Shown here piece by piece: positions 39,637 through 47,525 of a stretch of DNA of 51,403 bases. How positions within the stretch are numbered: the stretch's first letter is position 1; each line of letters starts with the position of its first letter. The notes beneath the pieces are model-generated. The model did not search any database. It saw only the letters and a program-made list of their open reading frames with translations, and was not told the origin of the DNA. This DNA is from Firmicutes bacterium CAG:124. GTDB lineage: Bacteria > Bacillota > Clostridia > Oscillospirales > Oscillospiraceae. A program made the position numbers and the translations under genes. The stretch lies in assembly GCA_000432135.1 (NCBI GenBank), contig HF990602.1, forward strand, positions 1 through 51,403, in the 5' to 3' direction.

Positions 39637-39981
39637 GTGTATTGGCGAGATATTGCGACCCTCGTCGGCGTGAAAAAAACGGTCAACGAAAACGGCTACA
39701 AGGTCGAGACCGAAGCACGGCGGGAGGTTTTCGTCAACAAGAAATCCGCGACCCGATCCGAGTTCTACGCCGCCAAACAGGCCGGAGACAAAATCGCCCT
39801 CGTCCTCGAGGTGCGAGGATCGGACTACGAGGGCGAGACCCGGATCGAATACGGCGGAAACCCCTATGAGGTCGTGAGGACGTACACCCGAGCGGGAGAG
39901 GTTATCGAGCTTAATTGCAAAGAGGCCCCGAAGCCCGCCAAGGGCGCCCAGGACGGCGGCGGAGAGGGGGCGGCGGTATGA
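39637..39981 (+). CDS. Head closure / head-tail adaptor protein
   Basis: A 114-residue protein from GTG 39637 with GGAGGAGGTG upstream. The pattern VFVNKKSATRSEFYAAKQAGDK, then ALVLEVRGSDYEGE and YEVVRTYTRAGEVIEL fits the SPP1 gp16-like / DUF3599-type head-tail joining proteins. The tail is Gly/Ala rich. It lies between the gp6-like and gp10-like proteins as usual. Confidence 0.75.
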   Translation: MYWRDIATLVGVKKTVNENGYKVETEARREVFVNKKSATRSEFYAAKQAGDKIALVLEVRGSDYEGETRIEYGGNPYEVVRTYTRAGEVIELNCKEAPKPAKGAQDGGGEGAAV

Positions 39982-40310
39982 CGGTCAATAGCCTACTGAA
40001 AGCCGCTCTCGAGCCCGTGGCGCCCGTCGAGGCCGACACCTACGAGGGCACCGAGCCGACCTATATCACATTCGGGTACATATCCACCCCGACCGATTTC
40101 GGCGACGACGAGCCGGAGCATGAGCTTTTCTCGATCTCCGTTCACCTATTCGCCCCGACAGGCGAGGACACTATCGAGAAGCGGCGGGCCATTAAAAAAG
40201 CCCTGGCCGCGGCGGGCACTACCTGGCCGAGCTATACCAACGCCTCGGACAAAGAGGGTCAGCACCACGTTTTCGAGTGTCAGCTCGCCCGGGGAGTGGG
40301 GGCGGAATAA
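39978..40310 (+). CDS. Tail terminator or minor tail protein
   Basis: A 110-residue protein from ATG 39978 (MTVNSLLKAALEPVAPVE), overlapping the upstream stop as ATGA. The strands FGYISTPTDFGDDEPEHELFSISVHLFAP and the helix TIEKRRAIKKALAAAG fit the fold of tail terminator (DUF3168-like) proteins. Its place beside the gp10-like gene supports this. Its stop overlaps the next start as TAATG. Confidence 0.65.
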   Translation: MTVNSLLKAALEPVAPVEADTYEGTEPTYITFGYISTPTDFGDDEPEHELFSISVHLFAPTGEDTIEKRRAIKKALAAAGTTWPSYTNASDKEGQHHVFECQLARGVGAE

Positions 40311-40729
40311 TGGGAACCATGTCCGTTTCCGGCCTCGACGACCTGATCGGCGATCTCGACGAACTGGCCCGCCTCCCGGACTCCGTAACGGATCAAATGC
40401 TCAACGCAGAGGCCGACGTAATCGAGGCCGCCCAGCGGTCGGAGGCGTCGAGAATGTGGAAAGGCCCGTATTATACGGGCACGACCGCCGCCTCGATCAA
40501 AAAGGGCAAGATCAAGCGGACGGGGCTCGACAAGTCGATCACCGTTGCCCCGCAGGGCCACAATAAGCGCGGCACCCGTAACGCGGAGGTCGCCTTTGTG
40601 AATGAGTTCGGCAAAAGAGGCCAACCGGGCCGCCCCGCCCTCAAAACCGCGAACGAGCGGAAAGAACAAGAAGCCGTTGCGGCGGGCGAGAAAGTCTATC
40701 ACGCCTACCTGGACGGCAAAAAACTTTAA
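40310..40729 (+). CDS. HK97 gp10-like tail completion protein
   Basis: A 139-residue protein from ATG 40310 (MGTMSVSGLDDLIGDLDELA). TGTTAASIKKGKIKRTGLDKSITVAP and AFVNEFGKRGQPGRPALKTANE are typical of HK97-gp10 family proteins, with the N-E-F-G and G-R-P-x-x-R/K marks. It acts at the junction of head and tail. Confidence 0.88.
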   Translation: MGTMSVSGLDDLIGDLDELARLPDSVTDQMLNAEADVIEAAQRSEASRMWKGPYYTGTTAASIKKGKIKRTGLDKSITVAPQGHNKRGTRNAEVAFVNEFGKRGQPGRPALKTANERKEQEAVAAGEKVYHAYLDGKKL

Positions 40730-40750
40730 TTCTCAATAGGAGGTTTTACT

Positions 40751-41320
40751 ATGGCAAGTTTCGGAGCTAAGTATCCGCATTTCTCCAAGATCAAGACAGA
40801 GCCGGACGACGCCCTCCCCACCTACGAGGGCCCGGTCAATATTGGCCGCCTCGTCAAGGCTGATCTCACCGTAAACCTTGCCTCCGGCAAGCTCTACGCC
40901 GACGACGAGCTCGCCGAGAGCGTGGACGAGTTCTCGTCCGGCTCGGTGGCTATGGAGACCGACGACATGACGGACGACGTCGCGGCGGAGGTCTACGGAT
41001 GTACCGTCGAGGAGAAGAAAGTCCACTACAAGGCGGGCGACTCCGCGCCGCTGGGCGGTCTCGCCTATTACAAAGTCCTTATGCGCAAGGGTGTGAAGCT
41101 CTTTAAGGGCTATTTCTATCCCAGGGTTAAGGCCGTGCTCGGAAATGATAACGCCGCCACCAAGGCGGACTCTATCACGTTCGGTACGAACTCCACGACC
41201 TTTACGGTTTTCCGTTGCAACTCCGACGATTGGAGAATTACGGAGGAGCTCACCACCGAGGCCGCGGCGAAAGCCTGGGTAAAGGAACAGCTCAAGGAAA
41301 CCGTCACACCGGGCGGCTAA
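40751..41320 (+). CDS. Major tail protein
   Basis: A 189-residue protein with the phi13/siphovirus major-tail pattern: PVNIGRLVKADLTVNLASGKLYADDELAES, then EVYGCTVEEKKVHYKAGDSAPLGGLAYYKVL and FYPRVKAVLG. It polymerises into hexamer rings as the tail tube. AATAGGAGG precedes the ATG. A C-rich hairpin follows. Confidence 0.92.
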   Translation: MASFGAKYPHFSKIKTEPDDALPTYEGPVNIGRLVKADLTVNLASGKLYADDELAESVDEFSSGSVAMETDDMTDDVAAEVYGCTVEEKKVHYKAGDSAPLGGLAYYKVLMRKGVKLFKGYFYPRVKAVLGNDNAATKADSITFGTNSTTFTVFRCNSDDWRITEELTTEAAAKAWVKEQLKETVTPGG

Positions 41321-41329
41321 AGCTGACGC

Positions 41330-41366
41330 AGGGGGGCGGGGATTTCCCTCGCCTCCCTATTTTCAC
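41330..41366 (+). terminator. Probable terminator after the major tail protein gene
   Basis: A G-rich arm (GGGGGGCGGGG) and a C-rich arm (CCCTCGCCTCCC) can pair, followed by TATTTT. Partial termination here would keep tail tube protein in excess of later tail products, as is common. Confidence 0.5.
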
Positions 41367-41383
41367 ACTTTGGAGGGCATACC

Positions 41384-41776
41384 ATGAAAGCCGTAAAAAT
41401 CACCCTCGCCGGGAGAACGCAATACCTCGCCTATACCGGGGAGGCCATGTTTCAACTGCAAGAAAAATTCGGCACCGCGGCGGAACTCCTCGGGGCCATT
41501 GGCAAAAACACGCGGGACGGCCTCTCCGTAGCTTGTGAGGCCGCGGCCATTTTGGCCGAGCAAGGCGAGCTCGCCCGCCGACACCTGGGCTATGACAAGG
41601 GGCCGATCATTGAGGCGGCCACGATCCGGGCCACTATTACCCCGAGCGAGATCGCGGCCCTCAAGCTCGCGATCCCCGCCGCTATGGAGCTCGGCTATGG
41701 CCGGGAGGTCGTCGAAGAAAACGACGAGATCGACCTCGGCCTCGCCGAGCTGAACGCGCAAAAAAAAACGACGTGA
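41384..41776 (+). CDS. Tail assembly chaperone G
   Basis: A 130-residue protein (MKAVKITLAGRTQYLAYTGEAMFQLQEKFG) of the small tail chaperone family placed between major tail and tape measure. It ends QKKTT at a TGA. The A9 run (41760-41768) just before the stop is a slippery sequence leading to the T segment in the -1 frame. GGAGGGCATACC precedes the ATG. Confidence 0.87.
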   Translation: MKAVKITLAGRTQYLAYTGEAMFQLQEKFGTAAELLGAIGKNTRDGLSVACEAAAILAEQGELARRHLGYDKGPIIEAATIRATITPSEIAALKLAIPAAMELGYGREVVEENDEIDLGLAELNAQKKTT

Positions 41777-41916
41777 CACGCGCCCACTATGGGCGGATCG
41801 CGGCGTTATGTGGCGTCTCCCGGAAAGAGGCGCTCCTCATGCCTCCGGGGGAATTATTCGATATGTGGGAGCTATGGCTCCGGGCCCGCGGCAAAAAGGC
41901 CACTCAGGACGATTAA
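41384..41916 (+). CDS. Tail assembly chaperone GT, -1 frameshift product
   Basis: At CAA AAA AAA ACG (A9 run) a -1 slip continues the chaperone into NDVTRAHYGRIAALCGVSRKE ... PPGELFDMWELWLRARGKK, ending at TAA 41916; the total is about 177 residues. G and GT products that direct tape-measure assembly are made by -1 frameshifting in most long-tailed phages, and the T segment has the usual pattern of VSRKEALLMPPGEL. A GTG at 41773 in the T frame could also start a separate protein. Confidence 0.8.
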
Positions 41917-41917
41917 A

Positions 41918-41947
41918 AGGGGCCGCCGCGTGACAGCAACGGCCCCT
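41918..41947 (-). terminator. Bidirectional terminator between chaperone T and the lipoprotein gene
   Basis: AGGGGCCG (41918-41925) pairs with CGGCCCCT (41940-41947); leftward exit is TTTAATC. A small CTCC/GGAG hairpin and TTTTTATT follow on the rightward side (to about 41964). It ends the leftward lipoprotein gene and may limit rightward transcription. Confidence 0.55.
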
Positions 41948-41959
41948 CCTCGGGAGTTT

Positions 41960-42727
41960 TTATTCGTGATAGGCATACACACCGCAGGGCCCGCCCAGGG
42001 CGTCAGAAAAGCCGGAATAGACGAAATAGACGGTTATCTCCGCCCCCTCGTCAATCTCGGGAATATTGACCGAGACGGCGGAAATATAGAGGGCTCCGTA
42101 CTCCGTGGAGAGCTGGATCGTATCATAACCTCCGACGTCGGAGCGGGAGACGATCTCTCCGCGAACCCAAAACGGAGTATCGGCGAGGCCGTTCTCGTCG
42201 GCGGCGGTGGTGAAAATCGCGCCGTCTACGGGATAGAAACGGTTTTCCTCGACGAGGGCCTCTTGCTGTATGCTCGGGCGCGGAATACTCCGGGCCTCGT
42301 CGGATTGTTCGGTCTCCGCTCCTCTCTCCCTCAAAGCCGCTATTGTATCGGCGTCATAGGTGCAGGGCGTAAAGACAGGCTCCGCGCCGCGAGATTTTTC
42401 CTCGAGCATACCCACGGAAAACGAGCCGACGTCCTCGACGTCGCTCGGGAGGCCGTAAAACCATACCGTGTGCAGATCGTAGGAGTCGGCGGAACAGAGT
42501 TCCCCGAAAACGGCCCTCATTTCCTCCTCGGTCGCGCCGTCGCCGATTGCCACGCGATACCCGATCCCGGTCGTCCCGTTTTGGACGTATCGGTCGGAGT
42601 TTATGAACGAATATTCCGGGACGGCGGTCGTCGGCTCCTCCGGCACGGAGGGCGCCTCGCCGCTGGAACACGCTCCGAGGCATAAGCACATAGCAAGCAC
42701 AAGCGCCAAAAAAGAAAGTTTCCTCAT
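41960..42727 (-). CDS. Lipoprotein on the opposite strand inside the tail operon (moron)
   Basis: A 255-residue lipoprotein with signal peptide MRKLSFLALVLAMCLCLGAC and lipobox LGAC (Cys20), then a low-complexity Ser/Glu/Pro linker (PSVPEEPTTAVPE). The mature part has no recognised domain. It is read against all tail genes, has its own promoter (TTGCTA at 42804-42799, TATACT at 42781-42776), the Shine-Dalgarno GGAGG, and a terminator at its end. These are the marks of a moron expressed in the lysogen, perhaps for surface change or superinfection exclusion. The start ATG 42727 is chosen over upstream ATGs. Confidence 0.8.
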   Translation of the reverse strand: MRKLSFLALVLAMCLCLGACSSGEAPSVPEEPTTAVPEYSFINSDRYVQNGTTGIGYRVAIGDGATEEEMRAVFGELCSADSYDLHTVWFYGLPSDVEDVGSFSVGMLEEKSRGAEPVFTPCTYDADTIAALRERGAETEQSDEARSIPRPSIQQEALVEENRFYPVDGAIFTTAADENGLADTPFWVRGEIVSRSDVGGYDTIQLSTEYGALYISAVSVNIPEIDEGAEITVYFVYSGFSDALGGPCGVYAYHE

Positions 42728-42775
42728 ACTGAACACCTCCAACATAAAGCGAAAATATTTGCATTTCATAGGGCA

Positions 42776-42827
42776 AGTATAACCCGCCTTTATGGGAATA
42801 GCAAGTAAATTATTGAGTATTCCCATA
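42776..42827 (-). promoter_or_regulatory. Promoter and 10-bp inverted repeat before the moron
   Basis: TTGCTA / TATACT with 17-base spacing (42799-42804 and 42776-42781). A perfect inverted repeat TATGGGAATA (42791-42800) and TATTCCCATA (42818-42827) covers the -35 side and reaches to within 21 bases of the tape-measure start. It might be an operator or a loop that couples the two divergent genes. Confidence 0.5.
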
Positions 42828-42847
42828 CACGAAAGGAGCCTCGCCGT

Positions 42848-45800
42848 ATGGCAGTAAGAACGATTTCGACCAAACTCGCCGTTGAGGGCGAGGCCGAGTA
42901 TAAACAGAAAATAGCCTCTTGCAACTCAGAGTTAAAGACGCTCAAGTCGTCCCTCGCCCTGGTGCAGAGCGAATATAAGAACAACGCGAACAGCATGGAG
43001 GCCCTCACGGCGAAAGGTGAGGCCCTCTCTGCTATGCAGACGGCCCAGGCGAAAAAGGTCGCCGAGCTGGAAAAGGCCCTCGAGAACTGCCAAAAGGCAC
43101 AAACAGCCTACGCCGACCGCGTCGCGGCGGCGGAGGCCAACGTCTCGAAGTATGAGCAAGCCCTCGCGGAGCTGAAAGACTCGACCGGGGACACCTCGGA
43201 GGAGCAAGCGGCCCTCACCGCCGAGCTCGAAAAGTGGAAAGAGGAGCTCGCGAACGCCGAAGCCGGACAGACCGCCGCCGAGCGGGGCGTCGAGAACTGG
43301 CAACAGCAGTTAAACAAGGCAAAGATCGAGCTCAACGAGACGAACGAGGCCATAAGCGAAAATGATAAATACCTCGACGAGGCCAAGAAGTCAACGGACG
43401 GGTGCGCGACCTCTATCGACAAATTCGGGAACAAGGTCAAAGACTCCAAGGATGGAATAACCCAGCTTGCCGCCGCCCTGGCCGCGGCGGGCGTCGCTAA
43501 GAGCGTGAAAGAGATCGCGGACGCCCTCATGGAGTGCTCTCAGGCCGCGGCGGGTTTCGAGACGGCCCTCGCCAAGGTTTCCACCCTTGCCGATACCTCC
43601 GTCGTCTCTATGGACACAATCAAAGCCCAGCTCGTGAGCCTCTCCGGCGAGACGGGCGTCGCGGTGGAGTCTCTCGCCGAGGCCACCTATCAAGCCTTGT
43701 CGGCGGGCGTGGACACCGCGAACGTGGTCGATTTTGTCTCTACCGCGACAAAGCTATCCGTCGCGGGCTTTACGGAGTCCGCGACCGCCGTTGACGTCGT
43801 CACGACTGCCCTCAATGCCTACGGTCTCGCGGGCTCGGACGCCGAAAAGGTCGCCTCCATGCTCGTAAAGACGCAAGACCTCGGTAAAACCAGCGTCGGC
43901 GAGCTCGCGGCCACTATGGGCCGTGTGATCCCGACCGCGGCGGCGTATAACGTGAGCCTCGACCAGCTCTCCGCCTCCTATGCGATTATCACCGCAAGCG
44001 GCACGAATACGGCCATAGCGACGACGAACCTCGGCGCCATGTTTAACGAGCTGGCCTCCGAGGGCGGCACCGTCGCGACGATCCTCGAGGAGCAGACCGG
44101 GAAATCCTTTGCCGAACTCATGGCGGACGGCGCGAGCCTGGGCGACGTTATCTCGATCCTCTCGGACAGCGTAGACGGGAACTCGACCGCGTTCTCGAAC
44201 TTGTGGAGCTCTACCACAGCCGGACAGGCCGCCCTAACGCTCCTCAACCAGGGATCGGAGAAATTTAACGATACCCTCGTAAAAATGCAAAACAGCTCCG
44301 GCGCCGTCGAGCGGAATTTCGAGACAATGGCCGATACAACGGAATTTGCACAACAGCGAATGACGACGGCCTCGGAAAACCTGAAAATCGCCATCGGCGA
44401 CCAACTGAACCCGGCCCTCGAGAAAGTGTATTCCGTGGGCGCGGACGCCTTTACCTGGGCGACCGATTTCGTCAATGAAAACCCGTGGCTCGTCAAGGCG
44501 ATCACGGCGACAACGGTCGGGATCGGCACTCTCGCGGCGGGAGTAACCCTCGCGGCCAACGCCGCGAATATTGCCGCCGTGGCGCAAGGCGTACTTAACG
44601 CCGTAATGGCGGCAAATCCGGCTTTTTTGGTGGCGGCGGGGGTAACTGCCCTCGTGGCCGCTATCGGAACCTTTATCCTCACCCTGGATAATGCAGACGA
44701 GGAGACGCGGGCCTTTACCGAGTCCCTCCAGGAAACAAAGTCGGCCTATGAGGAACTCTCCGACTCTATGGCCGAGGAACAAGCCACGACCGCCGCGACG
44801 GCGGACTCCCTGCAATCCCTCCTCGAGGTAGAGGAGAAATCCGCCGCCCAAAAGGCCGCAATCGCCGAAATGGTGGCCCAGCTTAACGAGGACGTTCCGA
44901 ACCTCGGCCTCGCCTACGACGCCGCCACGGACTCGATCAACATGACGACCGAGGCCCTCGACGCCCTGGTCGAACACGCGGCGGATCAAGAGGAATACGA
45001 GGCCCAGGTCGCCCGCCTCTCGGAGCTTTACACCGAGCAAGCAGAGATAACCTCCCGCCTCGAAGAAGCGCAAGCGGCCCTTGCGGAGGCCCAGGAAACG
45101 GGCTCCGGGAATACCCGGACGCTCCAAAACAACATAGACGAGCTCACAACGGCCCTCGAGGACAATCAAGCGCAGATCGCCGCCCTCGAGGAGGAGTCGG
45201 CGGAGTTCGGCGCGTGGCAAGAAAAAAGCGCCCAGGCCACCGAGGAAATGACCTCCACAGTAAACGGCCTGATCTCCGAAATGGAGGCTCTACAAACGGC
45301 CTACGAGGAGAGCCACGCGAAAGCGGTCGAGAGTATCGAGGGACAACTCGGGCTCTTTAATGATCTCGACGGCACGGCCAAAACCTCCATTGATAGCCTG
45401 ATCGAGACTCTCAAGGGCCAGGTTTCCTATATGGAGACCTACGCCGCCAACATTCAAAAGGCTATGGAACTCGGCGTAGACGAGGGCCTCGTAAAAAAGC
45501 TCGCGGACGGCTCCGAGGAGTCCGCTCAGATCCTCGCGGCCATTGTCGAGGGCGGCGAGGACGAGATCGCGGCCCTAAACGAACAGCTCGCAAAGGTCGA
45601 GGAGGGTAAAAATGCCTTTGGAGATACCGTCGCCGAAATGGAGACGGATTTCTCCGAAAAAATGGCCGACATCGAGAAGCGCATGAAAGATTGCGTGGAC
45701 GAGCTCGACGTCTCCGTAGAGGCCGGGGCCGCGGGCGCCGCCACTATTGAGGGCTATATCGAGGGCGCCGAAAGTATGCGCTCCTCCCTGGTATCGACCT

Positions 45801-46216
45801 ACCGATCCCTCGCCCGGGCGGCAAACAACGCCTATAAATCTACCCTGGACATTCATTCCCCGTCCCGCGTATTCCGCGACGACGGTCGGAATACGATCCT
45901 CGGCGCCATTGAGGGCGGCGAGGATATGCGGAGCCAACTCGAGCGGACGTATGAGTCCCTCGCAAAATCCGCGATCCGGGCCTATGAGCGGGCGCAGCCG
46001 AAAGGCACGGAGGCCGACGCCGTCGCCGCCCAGCAGAGGCAGACCGCCGCAGTCGTCGCCGCGGCCACCGAGAAAGCGGGCGGCGGGGGCCCGACCTATC
46101 AATTCCATATCGAGAAAATGGAAGTCCGGGACGACCAGGACGTCGAGCGCGTGGCCCAAGAGCTCTATTACATGACGGAGCGGGAAAAAAGATCGAGAGG
46201 AGGCGGTAGCCTATGA
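42848..46216 (+). CDS. Tape measure protein
   Basis: A 1122-residue protein that sets tail length. It has an N-terminal coiled coil (about 15-165: ALEKALENCQKAQ-type heptads), a phage minor tail domain at about 210-520 (SGETGVAVESLAEATYQALSAG is the typical core, TMGRVIPTAAAYNVSLDQLS follows), a hydrophobic stretch of about 545-620 with two or three helices (TTVGIGTLAAGV, ALVAAIGTFILTL), and a second coiled coil to about 960. The C-terminus has a INI-like NAYKSTLDIHSPSRVFRDDG, found in many tape measures. GAAAGGAGCC precedes the ATG. Confidence 0.94.
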   Translation: MAVRTISTKLAVEGEAEYKQKIASCNSELKTLKSSLALVQSEYKNNANSMEALTAKGEALSAMQTAQAKKVAELEKALENCQKAQTAYADRVAAAEANVSKYEQALAELKDSTGDTSEEQAALTAELEKWKEELANAEAGQTAAERGVENWQQQLNKAKIELNETNEAISENDKYLDEAKKSTDGCATSIDKFGNKVKDSKDGITQLAAALAAAGVAKSVKEIADALMECSQAAAGFETALAKVSTLADTSVVSMDTIKAQLVSLSGETGVAVESLAEATYQALSAGVDTANVVDFVSTATKLSVAGFTESATAVDVVTTALNAYGLAGSDAEKVASMLVKTQDLGKTSVGELAATMGRVIPTAAAYNVSLDQLSASYAIITASGTNTAIATTNLGAMFNELASEGGTVATILEEQTGKSFAELMADGASLGDVISILSDSVDGNSTAFSNLWSSTTAGQAALTLLNQGSEKFNDTLVKMQNSSGAVERNFETMADTTEFAQQRMTTASENLKIAIGDQLNPALEKVYSVGADAFTWATDFVNENPWLVKAITATTVGIGTLAAGVTLAANAANIAAVAQGVLNAVMAANPAFLVAAGVTALVAAIGTFILTLDNADEETRAFTESLQETKSAYEELSDSMAEEQATTAATADSLQSLLEVEEKSAAQKAAIAEMVAQLNEDVPNLGLAYDAATDSINMTTEALDALVEHAADQEEYEAQVARLSELYTEQAEITSRLEEAQAALAEAQETGSGNTRTLQNNIDELTTALEDNQAQIAALEEESAEFGAWQEKSAQATEEMTSTVNGLISEMEALQTAYEESHAKAVESIEGQLGLFNDLDGTAKTSIDSLIETLKGQVSYMETYAANIQKAMELGVDEGLVKKLADGSEESAQILAAIVEGGEDEIAALNEQLAKVEEGKNAFGDTVAEMETDFSEKMADIEKRMKDCVDELDVSVEAGAAGAATIEGYIEGAESMRSSLVSTYRSLARAANNAYKSTLDIHSPSRVFRDDGRNTILGAIEGGEDMRSQLERTYESLAKSAIRAYERAQPKGTEADAVAAQQRQTAAVVAAATEKAGGGGPTYQFHIEKMEVRDDQDVERVAQELYYMTEREKRSRGGGSL

Positions 46217-46743
46217 GCGGATTTTCCTTTAAGGGCGTCCATAGTAGCAAATTCGGCATTTACACACAGGATCAAAGCCGGACACTCCTCCCGCCCAAGC
46301 GGGAAGGAAAAATCACGATCCCCGGGCGCTCCGGCTATTACGACGACGTCGGAGCGGTCTATAACGAGCGGGCCGAGAGTGTTCTTTGTTCGTTCGTCTG
46401 CCCGGAGGGAAAGACTGTCCCGGAGGTGTGCCGGGAAATTGCCTACTGGCTCTCAGGCTCCGGGCGTCTGATTTTCGACCGCGAGCCGGACAAGTATTAT
46501 CTCGCCCGATTGTCGGGCGGGCCGCCCATGTCCCAACACCTCAAATATGGCGAGTTTACGATTACCTGGTCGTATAACCCGCCCTTTGCATTTGGAAAGA
46601 CGATCACCGAGCCGCTCAAGAACGGCGAGAACGTGATCGACTACCGAGGGACGGCGGAGGCCCCTTGCGTGATCGTGCTCCGCAACACGTCAGAAACGGA
46701 TATTTCAAACGTAACCATTACAGCCATAAAAAGGAGTGTTTAA
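46213..46743 (+). CDS. Distal tail (Dit) protein, N-terminal part
   Basis: A 176-residue protein (MSGFSFKGVHSSKFGIYTQ, LPPKREGKITIPGRSGYYDD), overlapping the tape-measure stop. It matches the N-terminal tail-component domain of Dit proteins, including LIFDREPDKYYLARLSGG and FTITWSYNPPFAFG. After GTAEAPCVIVLRNTSETD, a strand pair that usually opens the C-terminal galectin-like domain, it ends at TAA instead of going on for another 60-80 residues. A matching C-terminal half appears at the end of the protein coded at 47525-48220. Function: hub at the tail tip. Confidence 0.8.
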   Translation: MSGFSFKGVHSSKFGIYTQDQSRTLLPPKREGKITIPGRSGYYDDVGAVYNERAESVLCSFVCPEGKTVPEVCREIAYWLSGSGRLIFDREPDKYYLARLSGGPPMSQHLKYGEFTITWSYNPPFAFGKTITEPLKNGENVIDYRGTAEAPCVIVLRNTSETDISNVTITAIKRSV

Positions 46744-46745
46744 TC

Positions 46746-47525
46746 ATGTATGCTTGCGACTACCTGGAAAACGGCGTCCTGAACGTCCTCCGCGGCGTCA
46801 CCTTTGCGGCCCCCGCGAAAGTCTACCTCGCCCTCTACCTCAACGACCCCGGCGAGGACGGGGCGAGCGGTACGGAGGTAAGCTATGCGGGATATAAGCG
46901 GATCGAGATTGATTTCTCCTCTCCCGCAGAGACAAACGGCGGTATCGGCGTCCAAAACCTCGAGGACATTACTTTCCCGACGCCTGTCACCGCGGCGGGC
47001 ACCATTACGCACGTCGGTATTTTGGACTCCCTCGCGGGCGGCAATATGCTTTGCCGCGGCGAGCTTGTGGAACCCCTCGTAATCGGCGCCGACGAGCCTC
47101 CCGTGTTCCTTGCCGGAGACGTCCTTTTCTATCTCACGGGAAACCTCTCGAGAGCGTGGAAAACTAAGGTTTTGAACATTCTCCGCGGCCAGTCGATCCA
47201 GGGGATCGCGCCTTATTTCTCCCTCTGGAACGGCTCGCCGGAGGCGGGCGGCTCCGAGCTCTCCGGCGACAACTACGCCCGCGCCGCGCTCACGTTCGGC
47301 GCCCCCGCGGAGCAGACCTCGGGACAGATTATCGCCCGGAACTCCGTCGCGACCGCGTTCAACCGTCCCTCTACGGCGTGGGGCACCTGGACACATTCGG
47401 CCATCTACTCGGCCTCCTCGTCCGGCGAGCCCGTGTATATCAAGGCTCTTGTCGAGTCGGTGGAGATCAAGAAAGGATATATGCCGACGATTGCCGAGGC
47501 CGCTATCGAGGTGGGGATTAACTGA
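46746..47525 (+). CDS. Tail fibre-like protein with tandem domain pair
   Basis: A 259-residue protein with two copies of one domain. Each begins with NVLRG / NILRG and has the pattern Y(L/F)(A/S)L.. then S.....Y.R..(L/I)..., then ITHVGILDS in the first and TWTHSAIYSA in the second, and a late strand pair. This matches small phage tail fibre proteins with a GTVTHFGIFDA-type motif. ATG 46746 follows AAAGGAG. The likely role is a receptor-binding or tip accessory part. It sits between the two parts of the Dit-like protein. Confidence 0.7.
   Translation: MYACDYLENGVLNVLRGVTFAAPAKVYLALYLNDPGEDGASGTEVSYAGYKRIEIDFSSPAETNGGIGVQNLEDITFPTPVTAAGTITHVGILDSLAGGNMLCRGELVEPLVIGADEPPVFLAGDVLFYLTGNLSRAWKTKVLNILRGQSIQGIAPYFSLWNGSPEAGGSELSGDNYARAALTFGAPAEQTSGQIIARNSVATAFNRPSTAWGTWTHSAIYSASSSGEPVYIKALVESVEIKKGYMPTIAEAAIEVGIN

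Noticed and set aside
41789..42685. A 298-residue rightward frame opposite the lipoprotein
   Set aside because: The leftward frame has a signal peptide, lipobox, promoter, Shine-Dalgarno and terminator, which the rightward frame lacks.
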